Below the pieces are notes generated by a model. The model saw only the letters and a program-made list of their open reading frames with translations. It did no database searches and had not been told where the DNA came from. Both the position numbers and the translations under genes were made by a program. A DNA stretch of 40,331 bases, from NCBI GenBank assembly GCA_900550365.1, contig URRR01000023.1, forward strand, positions 1-40,331, in the 5' to 3' direction. The DNA comes from an uncultured Prevotella sp. Lineage in GTDB: Bacteria > Bacteroidota > Bacteroidia > Bacteroidales > Bacteroidaceae. This document shows, piece after piece, positions 15,848-22,740 of this stretch (position 1 is its first letter; every line of letters begins with the position of its first letter).

Positions 15848-15877
15848 CAAAAATAGTGATAAATTCCCGAACATCAA
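15848..15877 (-). promoter_or_regulatory. Promoter of the YtxH cluster
   Basis: On the minus strand TATTTTTG (15848-15855) is an exact -7 box; TTG (15875-15877) lies 19 bases upstream. The leader would be about 78 bases. Beyond the promoter, 15878-15970 is an AT-rich spacer in which I see nothing else. Confidence 0.5.
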
Positions 15878-16028
15878 TGTTTTTATTTGACTTTTTTGTT
15901 AAAAACAATGTATTTCATTGATTTAACAAACTTTATGTGCGTTTTGTCAGCCATTTTGCTTGTTTTTGTGTAATTTCGCACGATAATAGTCGAAATATTA
16001 AATTTGGTTTCCACAAATATCAAGAATT

Positions 16029-16526
16029 ATGAAAAAATACTTTGTTGCGTGTGCCGCCCTTTGTGTGGCTTTGGCGTTCACAGGATGTAAGTCTTCAGAG
16101 AGTGCTTACCGTAAGGCTTACGAAAAGGCAAAGGCTCAGGAGGAGAACCGTGCTACCGAACAAAATCAGGGAAATGAAGAGATTGCGGTTGTCGCTCCGG
16201 TCGTAGAGAAGCCTGCCACAGAGACGGTTGTTGTTGACAATACAGACAATGTGCCCGTACGTCAGGAGACTCTGTCTGTAGTTAACGGTGACGGACTCAA
16301 GAGCTTCAGTGTTGTTGTAGGCTCATTCTCAGTACAGGCAAACGCTGAAGGACTGCAGAGCACCCTTAGAAGCCAAGGCTATGCGGCTCAGGTAGCTTAC
16401 AATTCGGCTAATCAGATGTATCGTGTCGTGGCCGCCACTTTCGATTCCAAGGTCGACGCTGTAAATAGCCGTAACGAGCTGCGTTCTCAGTACCCCGACG
16501 CATGGCTGTTGTATAACCAGAAATAA
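16029..16526 (+). CDS. SPOR-domain lipoprotein
   Basis: The 165-residue product has a lipoprotein signal peptide with LAFTGC (Cys 20 lipidated), a charged and Glu/Gln-rich linker (about 25-90), and a C-terminal SPOR domain (about 93-163, FSVVVGSFSVQANAEGLQ, GYAAQV, YRVVAATF). SPOR domains bind denuded peptidoglycan glycan strands, usually at division sites, so the protein probably links the outer membrane to septal cell wall. A near-consensus -7 box TAATTTCG stands at 15971-15978. The gene is followed after 11 bases by ruvX and then def, forming a likely operon. Confidence 0.88.
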   Translation: MKKYFVACAALCVALAFTGCKSSESAYRKAYEKAKAQEENRATEQNQGNEEIAVVAPVVEKPATETVVVDNTDNVPVRQETLSVVNGDGLKSFSVVVGSFSVQANAEGLQSTLRSQGYAAQVAYNSANQMYRVVAATFDSKVDAVNSRNELRSQYPDAWLLYNQK

Positions 16527-16537
16527 CAAATATCTGC

Positions 16538-16960
16538 GTGGCCCGTATATTGTCGATTGACTACGGAAAAAAGCGCACTGGACTTGCTGTCACTGACCCG
16601 TTGCAGATTATTGCCAACGGGTTAGTGACGGTTTCTACGTCTGCTTTATTCGATTTCCTGCGTGATTATGTGGCAAGGGAACATGTTGAACGTATCGTTA
16701 TAGGCGAACCGAAGCAGGCTGACGGTACGCCCAGTGAGAACATGCAGCGCATTACCCAGTTTGTGAACCGCTGGCGTAAAGCGTTTCCGGATATCCCGAT
16801 TGAGTATTACGATGAGCGTTTCACGTCTGTACTTGCTCATAGGGCCATGATTGACGGTGGGTTAGGCAGGAAGAAGCGGCAGGATAAGGCACTTGTAGAT
16901 GAGATAAGTGCTACGATTATCCTGCAAAGTTATTTAGAGTCATTAAAAAGAAAACAATGA
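16538..16960 (+). CDS. ruvX: Putative pre-16S rRNA nuclease / Holliday junction resolvase-like protein (YqgF)
   Basis: YqgF proteins have an RNase H-like fold and process the 5' end of 16S rRNA; a role in recombination has also been proposed. The product starts with a GTG codon at 16538 (ARILSIDYGKKRTGLAVTD). No nearby ATG would keep the essential first strand with the catalytic Asp of SIDYGKKRTG. Other family marks are VIGEPKQADGTPSE, YDERFTS and the late DEISATIILQSYL with its acidic residue. At 140 residues it has normal length. The stop overlaps the start of def (ATGA). Confidence 0.93.
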   Translation: MARILSIDYGKKRTGLAVTDPLQIIANGLVTVSTSALFDFLRDYVAREHVERIVIGEPKQADGTPSENMQRITQFVNRWRKAFPDIPIEYYDERFTSVLAHRAMIDGGLGRKKRQDKALVDEISATIILQSYLESLKRKQ

Positions 16961-17517
16961 TATTACCTATTTATATATATGGCCATCCGGTGTTGCGTAA
17001 GGTTTCAGAGGACATCACGGCCGATTATCCCAATCTTAAAGAACTTATTTCAAACATGTTCGAGACGCTCACCGAGTCAGACGGTGTAGGTCTTGCAGCT
17101 CCGCAGATAGGTCTTAATATACGCCTTGCCGTGATTGACCTTGATGTCTTGTCAGAGGATTTTCCTGAATATAAAGACTTCCGTAAGGCGTACATCAATC
17201 CGCATATACTTGAATATGATGAGACGGAAACGGAGACAATGGAGGAGGGATGCCTCTCTATTCCCGGCATACATGAGAACGTAAAGCGGCCTACGCGCAT
17301 ACGTGTGAAATATGTGGATGAGGATTTTGTAGAGCATGAGGAATGGGTCGACGGTTATCTTGCCCGTGTCATGCAGCACGAGTTTGACCATCTCGACGCC
17401 AAGATGTTTGTTGACAGGGTGTCGCCCTTGCGCCGCCAGCTTATCAAGAACAAGCTGAAGGCTATTCTGCAAGGCCGCTTCAGGTGCGGATACCGCACTA
17501 AGATGGCAAGGTCTTGA
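16957..17517 (+). CDS. def: Peptide deformylase
   Basis: Def removes the formyl group from the N-terminal methionine of new proteins in the cytoplasm, using Fe2+ or another divalent metal. All three motifs are intact: GVGLAAPQIG (motif 1), EEGCLSIPG with the metal Cys (motif 2), and MQHEFDHLDAKMF with the two His ligands and catalytic Glu (motif 3). The 186-residue length is usual for Bacteroidetes. Its ATG overlaps the ruvX stop by four bases. A methionyl-tRNA formyltransferase gene is not in the window. Confidence 0.97.
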   Translation: MILPIYIYGHPVLRKVSEDITADYPNLKELISNMFETLTESDGVGLAAPQIGLNIRLAVIDLDVLSEDFPEYKDFRKAYINPHILEYDETETETMEEGCLSIPGIHENVKRPTRIRVKYVDEDFVEHEEWVDGYLARVMQHEFDHLDAKMFVDRVSPLRRQLIKNKLKAILQGRFRCGYRTKMARS

Positions 17518-17536
17518 TTCTCAGGAGGCCTTTTTT
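17508..17536 (+). terminator. Probable terminator after def
   Basis: AAGGTC (17508-17513) pairs with GGCCTT (17527-17532, one G-T pair) and leads into six T. The left arm lies inside the last codons of def. Confidence 0.5.
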
Positions 17537-17596
17537 ATGCCACGGTCTTATCCGTGAAAGTTAGGGTATTGTGTTGTATTTCAGGACAGGTTTGTT

Positions 17597-19564
17597 ATGC
17601 GCAAGTTCCTATTGACTTTTTTTCTGTTGCTCACGTCCGTATTAGCGTCAGCCCAGTTCAGGACTGACCGGCTTATAGACGTGGGCAAAAGTGCGCTGTT
17701 TTATGAAGATTATGTCCTCTCGATACAATATTTCAATCAGGTTATTCTTGTCAAACCGTATCTTTATGAGCCGTGGTTCCTGCGCGGTGTGGCCAAGTTC
17801 TACCTCGACGATTACACCGGTGCCACTAATGACTGTACCGAGGCAATACGTCTTAACCCGTATATTCCTGATATTTTTGAGCTGCGCGGGCTTTGTTATA
17901 TCAAGCAGGGAAAGTATGACGAGGCTATAGCCGACTACGACAAGACCATCGAGTTTAATCCTTATAATAAAGGCTTATGGTTTAACCGTGTGTTGTGCAA
18001 GATTGAGAAGAAAGACTATGACGCCGCCAATGCCGACTTAGACTCGATGCTTACAATGTGGAAGGATTACGCCAAGGCTTATTCATTGAAAGCTGAAGTG
18101 TGCCTGCAGCAGAAAGACACTGTGGCGGCGGCTAAATATCTTGATGAAAGTCTTGAGCATGCGCCGTATGACAGCGATATCTGGGCCATGCGTGCAATGG
18201 TCAGTCTTTCGCAAAGCGAATGGAAAAGTGCTGACGAGCAGCTGTCAAAGGCGATACATCTTAGTCCGACAAATGTTGCCAATTACGTTAACCGTGCTTT
18301 GGCCAGGTATAACATAAACAACCTTAATGGTGCTCTTGCAGATTATGACAAGGCACTTGAATTAGACCCCAACAACTTTCTTGCTCATTATAACCGAGGA
18401 CAGCTGCGTGTGCAGGTGGGCGACGACAACCGTGCGATAGAAGACTTCAACTATGTAATCAGTATGGAGCCTGATAACGTGATGGCCATTTACAACCGCG
18501 CCATTCTGCTTGAACGCACTGGCGACATTTACGGGGCAATACGTGATTATACCAAAATCATAGACGAGTATCCTAATTTCTGGGCCGGCTTAAACAACCG
18601 TGCCCGCTGTTACCGGCGTGTAGGACTTACGGCGAAGGCCGAGCAGGACGAGTTCAGGATATTCAAGGCCCAGCTTGACAAGCACTACGGCCGACAGAGA
18701 CGGTGGAGCAAGCAGAAGCAACACGAAGTACGCAAGAAGAGCGAGATAGATTTTGATAAATATAATCAGCTTGTAGTTGAGGACGAGAATACCGTTGAGC
18801 ATGAGTATGCCTCAAATTACCGCGGGCGGGTGCAGAACCGCAAAATCAATGTCGTGTTCCAGCCCATGTTCATGCTGTCGTTCAGTCCTTATGACAATGC
18901 CGTGAAGTCATATCAGCCCTACGACAATACGGTTGAGCGTTTCAATTTTGAGCAGAAGCCTACGCACCGACTTTATATAAGAAACGGCGTGAGAACCCTT
19001 ACCGAGCAGGAGTCTGCCCAGATATTTGCGTTTATCGACTCGCTTACGGTAGCAATAAACTCTTCAAAAAATCTGAAAAATGACAAGGGGCTGATTCTTC
19101 AGCGGGCTGTGGCGCACAGCGTGGTGCAGAATTATGCTGACGCCATAAGTGACCTTACGGCTTATATCCAGACCGACAGCACCTCGTCGCTGGCTTACTG
19201 GCAGCGTGCCGTGTGTCAGGAACGTGTGAACAGATATGACGCGTCGCGCGGCGAAGATGTCCGGCTGAAGACAGTAGGCGCCATAAGCGACCTTGACACA
19301 GCAATCAAGCTGAACGGGAACAACGCCTATCTTTATTACGACCGTGGCAATCTGTATGCTGAAAATAAAGATTATGTACGAGCGATAGAGAATTATGACG
19401 AGGCTATAAAACTCGACCCGAAACTTGCCGAGGCTTATTATAATAGAGGTATAGCCAACATCAACCTTGGCAAGACCGACGTCGGCATTGCCGACCTCAG
19501 CAAAGCCGGAGAGCTTGGGCTTTATGACGCTTACAGCGCAATAAAGAAGTATAGCAAGAAATAA
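17597..19564 (+). CDS. Secreted tetratricopeptide repeat protein
   Basis: The 655-residue product has a signal peptide (MRKFLLTFFLLLTSVLASA-Q) and two blocks of TPR repeats. The first covers about residues 25-345, with nine or so repeats visible as units such as ALADYDKALELDPNNFLAHY and AIADYDKTIEFNPYNKGLW. A charged linker of about 150 residues follows (about 350-500), then a second block at about 500-650 (AIENYDEAIKLDPKLAEAYY). TPR arrays are protein-binding scaffolds, here in the periplasm or outer membrane. Proteins like this are common in Bacteroidetes without a known partner. It stands alone behind the def terminator. Confidence 0.9.
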   Translation: MRKFLLTFFLLLTSVLASAQFRTDRLIDVGKSALFYEDYVLSIQYFNQVILVKPYLYEPWFLRGVAKFYLDDYTGATNDCTEAIRLNPYIPDIFELRGLCYIKQGKYDEAIADYDKTIEFNPYNKGLWFNRVLCKIEKKDYDAANADLDSMLTMWKDYAKAYSLKAEVCLQQKDTVAAAKYLDESLEHAPYDSDIWAMRAMVSLSQSEWKSADEQLSKAIHLSPTNVANYVNRALARYNINNLNGALADYDKALELDPNNFLAHYNRGQLRVQVGDDNRAIEDFNYVISMEPDNVMAIYNRAILLERTGDIYGAIRDYTKIIDEYPNFWAGLNNRARCYRRVGLTAKAEQDEFRIFKAQLDKHYGRQRRWSKQKQHEVRKKSEIDFDKYNQLVVEDENTVEHEYASNYRGRVQNRKINVVFQPMFMLSFSPYDNAVKSYQPYDNTVERFNFEQKPTHRLYIRNGVRTLTEQESAQIFAFIDSLTVAINSSKNLKNDKGLILQRAVAHSVVQNYADAISDLTAYIQTDSTSSLAYWQRAVCQERVNRYDASRGEDVRLKTVGAISDLDTAIKLNGNNAYLYYDRGNLYAENKDYVRAIENYDEAIKLDPKLAEAYYNRGIANINLGKTDVGIADLSKAGELGLYDAYSAIKKYSKK

Positions 19565-19619
19565 TTTGACAAACGCTTCATTGACCGTTATAAATCATTC
19601 GGATTTCGGTGAAATTCTG

Positions 19620-19699
19620 AAAGGCCGCCTTTTGTCTTGCAAAAGGCGGCCTTTTAGCTTGTAATATGTGGCCTTTTACCGCATAAAAGGCGGCCTTTT
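19620..19699. repeat. AAAAGGCGGCCTTTT hairpin cluster
   Basis: A perfect 15-bp stem (19620-19634 with 19640-19654) is followed by an 8-bp stem (19671-19678 with 19684-19691). The 15-mer AAAAGGCGGCCTTTT occurs twice exactly, at 19641-19655 and 19685-19699. The first hairpin could also terminate the TPR transcript. A related cluster stands at 31424-31505. Confidence 0.75.
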
Positions 19700-19787
19700 G
19701 CAGTTCAGGCGCATAATGGCAAGGATATGGATGTGAACAATAAGACAGACAATAAGACCATTACAGGTATTTTATTTTTTGAAAAAC

Positions 19788-19987
19788 ATCTCTCATCTGT
19801 CACTTTTCTTTATAACTCATTTATTCTCAACCGGTTATGCGGTGATAGATGTTTTTACGTCTGTCACCGTCCTGCAAGGCGCATTTATTTTCATCCGGCA
19901 CTTCAGTGGCAGATGTTTTTTGCATCTGTCACCGGCCAACGGCCTGACTGTCAGTGATATATGCAGGAAAAGTGACAGATGAGAGAT
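19788..19987. repeat. 200-base element bounded by 21-bp perfect inverted repeats
   Basis: Arms 19788-19808 and 19967-19987 are exact reverse complements (core CTCATCTGTCAC). Inside, two direct copies of a related unit occur near 19846-19868 and 19911-19932, each reading AGATGTTTTT and then TCTGTCACCG. One of these forms the hairpin CAGATG/CATCTG. No transposase or open frame is inside. Confidence 0.7.
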
Positions 19988-20219
19988 GAAATCAAGAAAA
20001 GTTATCAGTTAACCGTGCTACATACTTTACTGACCGTTGGTGATGCCCCAGGCGGCGGGTGCCGTCATGAAATATTGTACACCTGAACTGCGGATGAACC
20101 AAAATGGCTGAGGTTGGTTCTTATGAAAATATTACCTTAAAAAATATGTACACATATTAAAATAAATTCAGTATGTGCTTTTTCATACCCGTTTCGTCTT
20201 TAAATAAGCTGTAAATGCC

Positions 20220-20227
20220 TAATTTTG
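20220..20227 (+). promoter_or_regulatory. -7 box of the DedA-family gene
   Basis: TAATTTTG fits the Bacteroidetes -7 consensus exactly, 64 bases before the start codon. The -33 box is weak. Confidence 0.5.
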
Positions 20228-20291
20228 CGGTCGATAAAGAATGTGATGCTTTTACGGATAAATTATATTTTCAAGATTAACGTTAGTATTT

Positions 20292-20939
20292 ATGGACTTC
20301 TTCCAGTTTGTTATTGACTTTATCCTGCACATCGACCGGCATATGATTGAGCTTGTGCAGGACTATCATTTGTGGACTTATGCAATACTGTTTGTGATTA
20401 TTTTTTGTGAGACCGGCCTCGTTGTCACGCCGTTTTTGCCGGGCGACTCACTTCTGTTCGTGGCCGGCGCGATAACCGCCCAGCCCGACGTCCCTCTCGA
20501 AATAGGTTATCTGCTGCTGATAGTGTTTGCCGCTGCCGTGCTTGGCGACTCGTGCAATTATATGATAGGCCACTTCTTCGGTAAAAAGCTGTTCGCAAAT
20601 CCTGATTCAAAGATATTCAAGCAGAGCTATCTTGACAAGACCCACGCCTATTTCAGCAAGTATGGCGGCAAGACGATAATCCTTGCGCGCTTTATCCCGA
20701 TAGTCCGCACGTTCGCTCCTTTCGTGGCAGGCATGGGCAAGATGAATTATTATTATTTCATGGTTTACAATCTTACGGGAGCCGCCTTGTGGGTAGGACT
20801 GTTCTGCCTTGCAGGATATTTCTTCGGCGATTTGCCTTTCGTGCAGCGCAACCTTAAGCTCCTTCTGCTCGCGATAATCGTAATCTCGGTGCTGCCTGCC
20901 GTCGTAGAGGTGGTCCGCGCGAAGCTGAAGAAGGCTTAA
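20292..20939 (+). CDS. DedA family membrane protein
   Basis: The 215-residue inner-membrane protein has the DedA (SNARE-associated/VTT) layout: a re-entrant segment with FCETGLVVTPFLPGDSLLF, a second with GDSCNYMIGHFFGKKLF, and the conserved FIPIVRTFAPFVAGMGKM, followed by C-terminal membrane helices. DedA proteins support envelope integrity and some recycle undecaprenyl phosphate or phosphatidylethanolamine as lipid flippases. That is family knowledge; the lipid substrate here is not readable. The acidic and arginine residues considered essential in the family (E and D in the two re-entrant motifs, R in FIPIVRT) are present. It appears to be monocistronic. Confidence 0.93.
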   Translation: MDFFQFVIDFILHIDRHMIELVQDYHLWTYAILFVIIFCETGLVVTPFLPGDSLLFVAGAITAQPDVPLEIGYLLLIVFAAAVLGDSCNYMIGHFFGKKLFANPDSKIFKQSYLDKTHAYFSKYGGKTIILARFIPIVRTFAPFVAGMGKMNYYYFMVYNLTGAALWVGLFCLAGYFFGDLPFVQRNLKLLLLAIIVISVLPAVVEVVRAKLKKA

Positions 20940-20976
20940 ACGCAGAGATGTAATATAGTTGGAAACAACTGACGTA

Positions 20977-21021
20977 AACGGTCAAGAAAGCTCATTGTCA
21001 GCAATTGCTTTCTTGGCCGTT
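20977..21021 (+). terminator. Hairpin after the DedA-family gene
   Basis: A 15-position stem (20977-20991 with 21007-21021) with a single G-T pair and a 15-base loop. No strong T tract follows, so termination efficiency is uncertain. Confidence 0.5.
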
Positions 21022-21130
21022 CTTGCATATATAACGTTTTGAGGTATATCTTAGCCGTTGCATAAGTATGTTTTTATTATAAAAAACGAATGTTTGAGCA
21101 ATCAATATTCCGTGTTATGCTAAATTTCTG

Positions 21131-21138
21131 TATCTTTG
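21131..21138 (+). promoter_or_regulatory. -7 box of the structured RNA/acyltransferase transcript
   Basis: TATCTTTG fits the -7 consensus exactly; the start point would be near 21144. No clear -33 element is seen at the right distance. Confidence 0.5.
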
Positions 21139-21142
21139 CAAA

Positions 21143-21373
21143 CGGTTTCGGGATTTATTCCCGTGCCGACATATAGCGTTTACTGTTTTATTCGATAACG
21201 TTCCTAAAACTTGCCGGTTGAAAGAATGACCACATTGAATAGAATAAGTAAGCGTCCACGTCATCGTGGGCGTTTAACTTATCTTGTGGTCAAGGGTTAC
21301 CGGCAAGTACCTAAGGAACGTGGATGAGTTAGATGTCCACGTTTTTGGTGCTTGTCGGTAGCTGTCGTTTTTT
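21143..21373 (+). ncRNA. Candidate structured RNA (free-standing ncRNA or switch-like leader)
   Basis: Directly visible are nested perfect helices: P1 21198-21205 with 21314-21321 (8 bp), P2 21209-21218 with 21299-21308 (10 bp), P3 21227-21234 with 21285-21292 (8 bp), and an apical hairpin 21244-21260 with 21265-21282 (one bulge, loop TCAT). A second hairpin, AACGTGGA (21317-21324) with TCCACGTT (21336-21343), ends in T's; its left arm overlaps the right arm of P1. The right arm of P2 can instead pair with 21347-21359 as a 13-bp helix that encloses this hairpin, with a T6 run at 21368-21373. Two mutually exclusive folds are thus possible, as in riboswitches or attenuators. It precedes an acyltransferase gene by about 100 bases. 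A 6S-like RNA is an alternative. I cannot match it to a known family by eye. Confidence 0.5.
21317..21346 (+). terminator. Terminator-like hairpin within the structured RNA
   Basis: An 8-bp stem with an 11-base loop; the T run 21342-21346 begins inside the stem's right arm. It competes with helix P1 for bases 21317-21321. Confidence 0.5.
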
Positions 21374-21473
21374 GGATAATCTGTTTTCGCATAGTTGTGA
21401 TATTGTTCCTTTTCCTGTGCTGAGGCATGGGCAGGAGAGCGTATGTCTTGGCTAAATCCTAAATTTTTATATT

Positions 21474-22622
21474 ATGCAAAAGTTCAAAATTAGCAGCGAA
21501 GACAGTGCGGCCATTGAGTGGTTGCGTTTCCCGTTGATTGTGTGCGTGGTGTTTATCCACAGTTCCGGAGAGATGTTGGACTTCTCCACCATTGACTGGT
21601 CTGCCATGTCGGGTCGTGAGGTTGTTGACCTGATACAAGTGTTTTTCTCAAGAGTAGTTACGCATTTTGCTGTTCCTTGTTTCTACTTTATTTCCGGTTA
21701 TCTGTTCTTTTGCAACGTAAATCATTTCGATTTATCAGTTTGGAAAAGCAAAATGCGGAGCCGTGCATACACATTGTTGTTGCCTTACGTGCTATGGAAT
21801 CTGATTTTTATTGCAGCCATTGCCGGTAAAGTTATCTTGAAGTGCATCTTGGGTATGGAACAGATTAGTACGGTAACGTCGTGGTATGGTGATAACGGCG
21901 GATTGTTCGGGCTATTATGGAATTGTAATGTGTGGGGAGAAGACAGCATTGGTTGGTCAGGTAATCCGCAAAGGTCATCTGCCCCGATAGATTTCCCTTT
22001 ATGGTATTTGCGCGATTTGATTGTGGTTTCATTATTGACACCTGCAATTCATTGGCTTTTAAGGCGTTTCGGACTGTGGTTTGTGACGCTTCTCGGACTC
22101 GCGTTCGTATCACGCACGTGGCCGTTGATTGACGGCCTGTCTATCACAGCCCTGTTCTTCTTTAGCGTCGGTGCATACATGGGCGAGCGGAAAATTTCAA
22201 TTTCGGCTGTCAAAAAATATCAGACATTAATTTATATTGCAGCAGTTGTTCTGGCTGTGGCTGATACGCTACTCGGCGGGCCGGATACGTATGCCGGCAA
22301 TATTGTGCATCCCTTCTTCCGGATAGCGGGCTTTTTAGCCGCGTTGTGCATTGCGCTGCACTTTAGTGCCAAAGGACATGCATGGAGGCCGATGCTTACG
22401 CATAGCGTGTTCTTCATTTACGCATTTCACGGTCTATACATTGTGAGCTATTATTTTGGCGGTCTTTGGCTTAAGGCTGTAGGTTTTGACTATCCGGTTT
22501 TGTCAACGATTGTTTATCTGCTTGTTCCGGCTCTCAAAATATCTGTGTGCTTGATTGTGTATATAGTGCTTGAACGCACGGCTCCACGATTGCTTGCATT
22601 GCTTACCGGCCGTCGAGGGTAG
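21474..22622 (+). CDS. Acyltransferase 3 family membrane protein
   Basis: The 382-residue inner-membrane protein has about ten hydrophobic segments and the acyltransferase-3 pattern: an N-terminal WLRFPLIVCVVFIHSS with the catalytic-type His, then HFAVPCFYFISGYLFF, and later FFSVGAYMGER and FFIYAFHGLYIV. These enzymes move acetyl or other acyl groups onto sugars of lipopolysaccharide, capsule, peptidoglycan or exported oligosaccharides. The acceptor is unknown, and no glycan gene cluster surrounds it. It is preceded by an unusual 330-base leader region holding the structured RNA, so its expression may be controlled by RNA folding (inference). Confidence 0.88.
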   Translation: MQKFKISSEDSAAIEWLRFPLIVCVVFIHSSGEMLDFSTIDWSAMSGREVVDLIQVFFSRVVTHFAVPCFYFISGYLFFCNVNHFDLSVWKSKMRSRAYTLLLPYVLWNLIFIAAIAGKVILKCILGMEQISTVTSWYGDNGGLFGLLWNCNVWGEDSIGWSGNPQRSSAPIDFPLWYLRDLIVVSLLTPAIHWLLRRFGLWFVTLLGLAFVSRTWPLIDGLSITALFFFSVGAYMGERKISISAVKKYQTLIYIAAVVLAVADTLLGGPDTYAGNIVHPFFRIAGFLAALCIALHFSAKGHAWRPMLTHSVFFIYAFHGLYIVSYYFGGLWLKAVGFDYPVLSTIVYLLVPALKISVCLIVYIVLERTAPRLLALLTGRRG

Positions 22623-22678
22623 GACTGTTTTTATAAGTCTGATACCGTACAGGTTTTTTGGATAAAAATCTTATCTAT

Positions 22679-22711
22679 TGTTCTGTAATTCAAAAGAAAA
22701 CTGTAATTTTG
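22679..22711 (+). promoter_or_regulatory. Promoter of thrS
   Basis: TTG at 22679-22681, 22 bases, then TAATTTTG at 22704-22711. The start point would be near 22718. This confirms that an upstream in-frame TTG at 22678 is not the start of thrS. Confidence 0.6.
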
Positions 22712-22740
22712 CATCCAGATTAAATAAAAACAAAGGCGTT

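Larger units (their letters stand above)
19565..20219. other. Long gene-free region with inverted repeats
   Basis: No convincing gene lies between the TPR gene and the DedA gene. Two overlapping frames of 67-76 codons (about 19727-19982) have no start context and run through the inverted repeats. The stretch carries an AAAGGC..CCTTT hairpin cluster (19620-19699) and a 200-base inverted-repeat structure (19788-19987), both listed separately. Between 19990 and 20219 I see nothing further apart from an AT-rich approach to the dedA-like promoter. Confidence 0.6.

Noticed and set aside
19727..19982. Two overlapping frames of 76 and 67 codons
   Set aside because: They run through inverted repeats, have no promoter at the right place and no family resemblance; they are treated as chance frames.
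21007..21021. GCTTTCTTGGCCGTT as part of the downstream structured RNA
   Set aside because: It pairs almost perfectly with 20977-20991 just after the DedA-family gene and lies upstream of the -7 box at 21131, so it belongs to the end of the dedA transcript.
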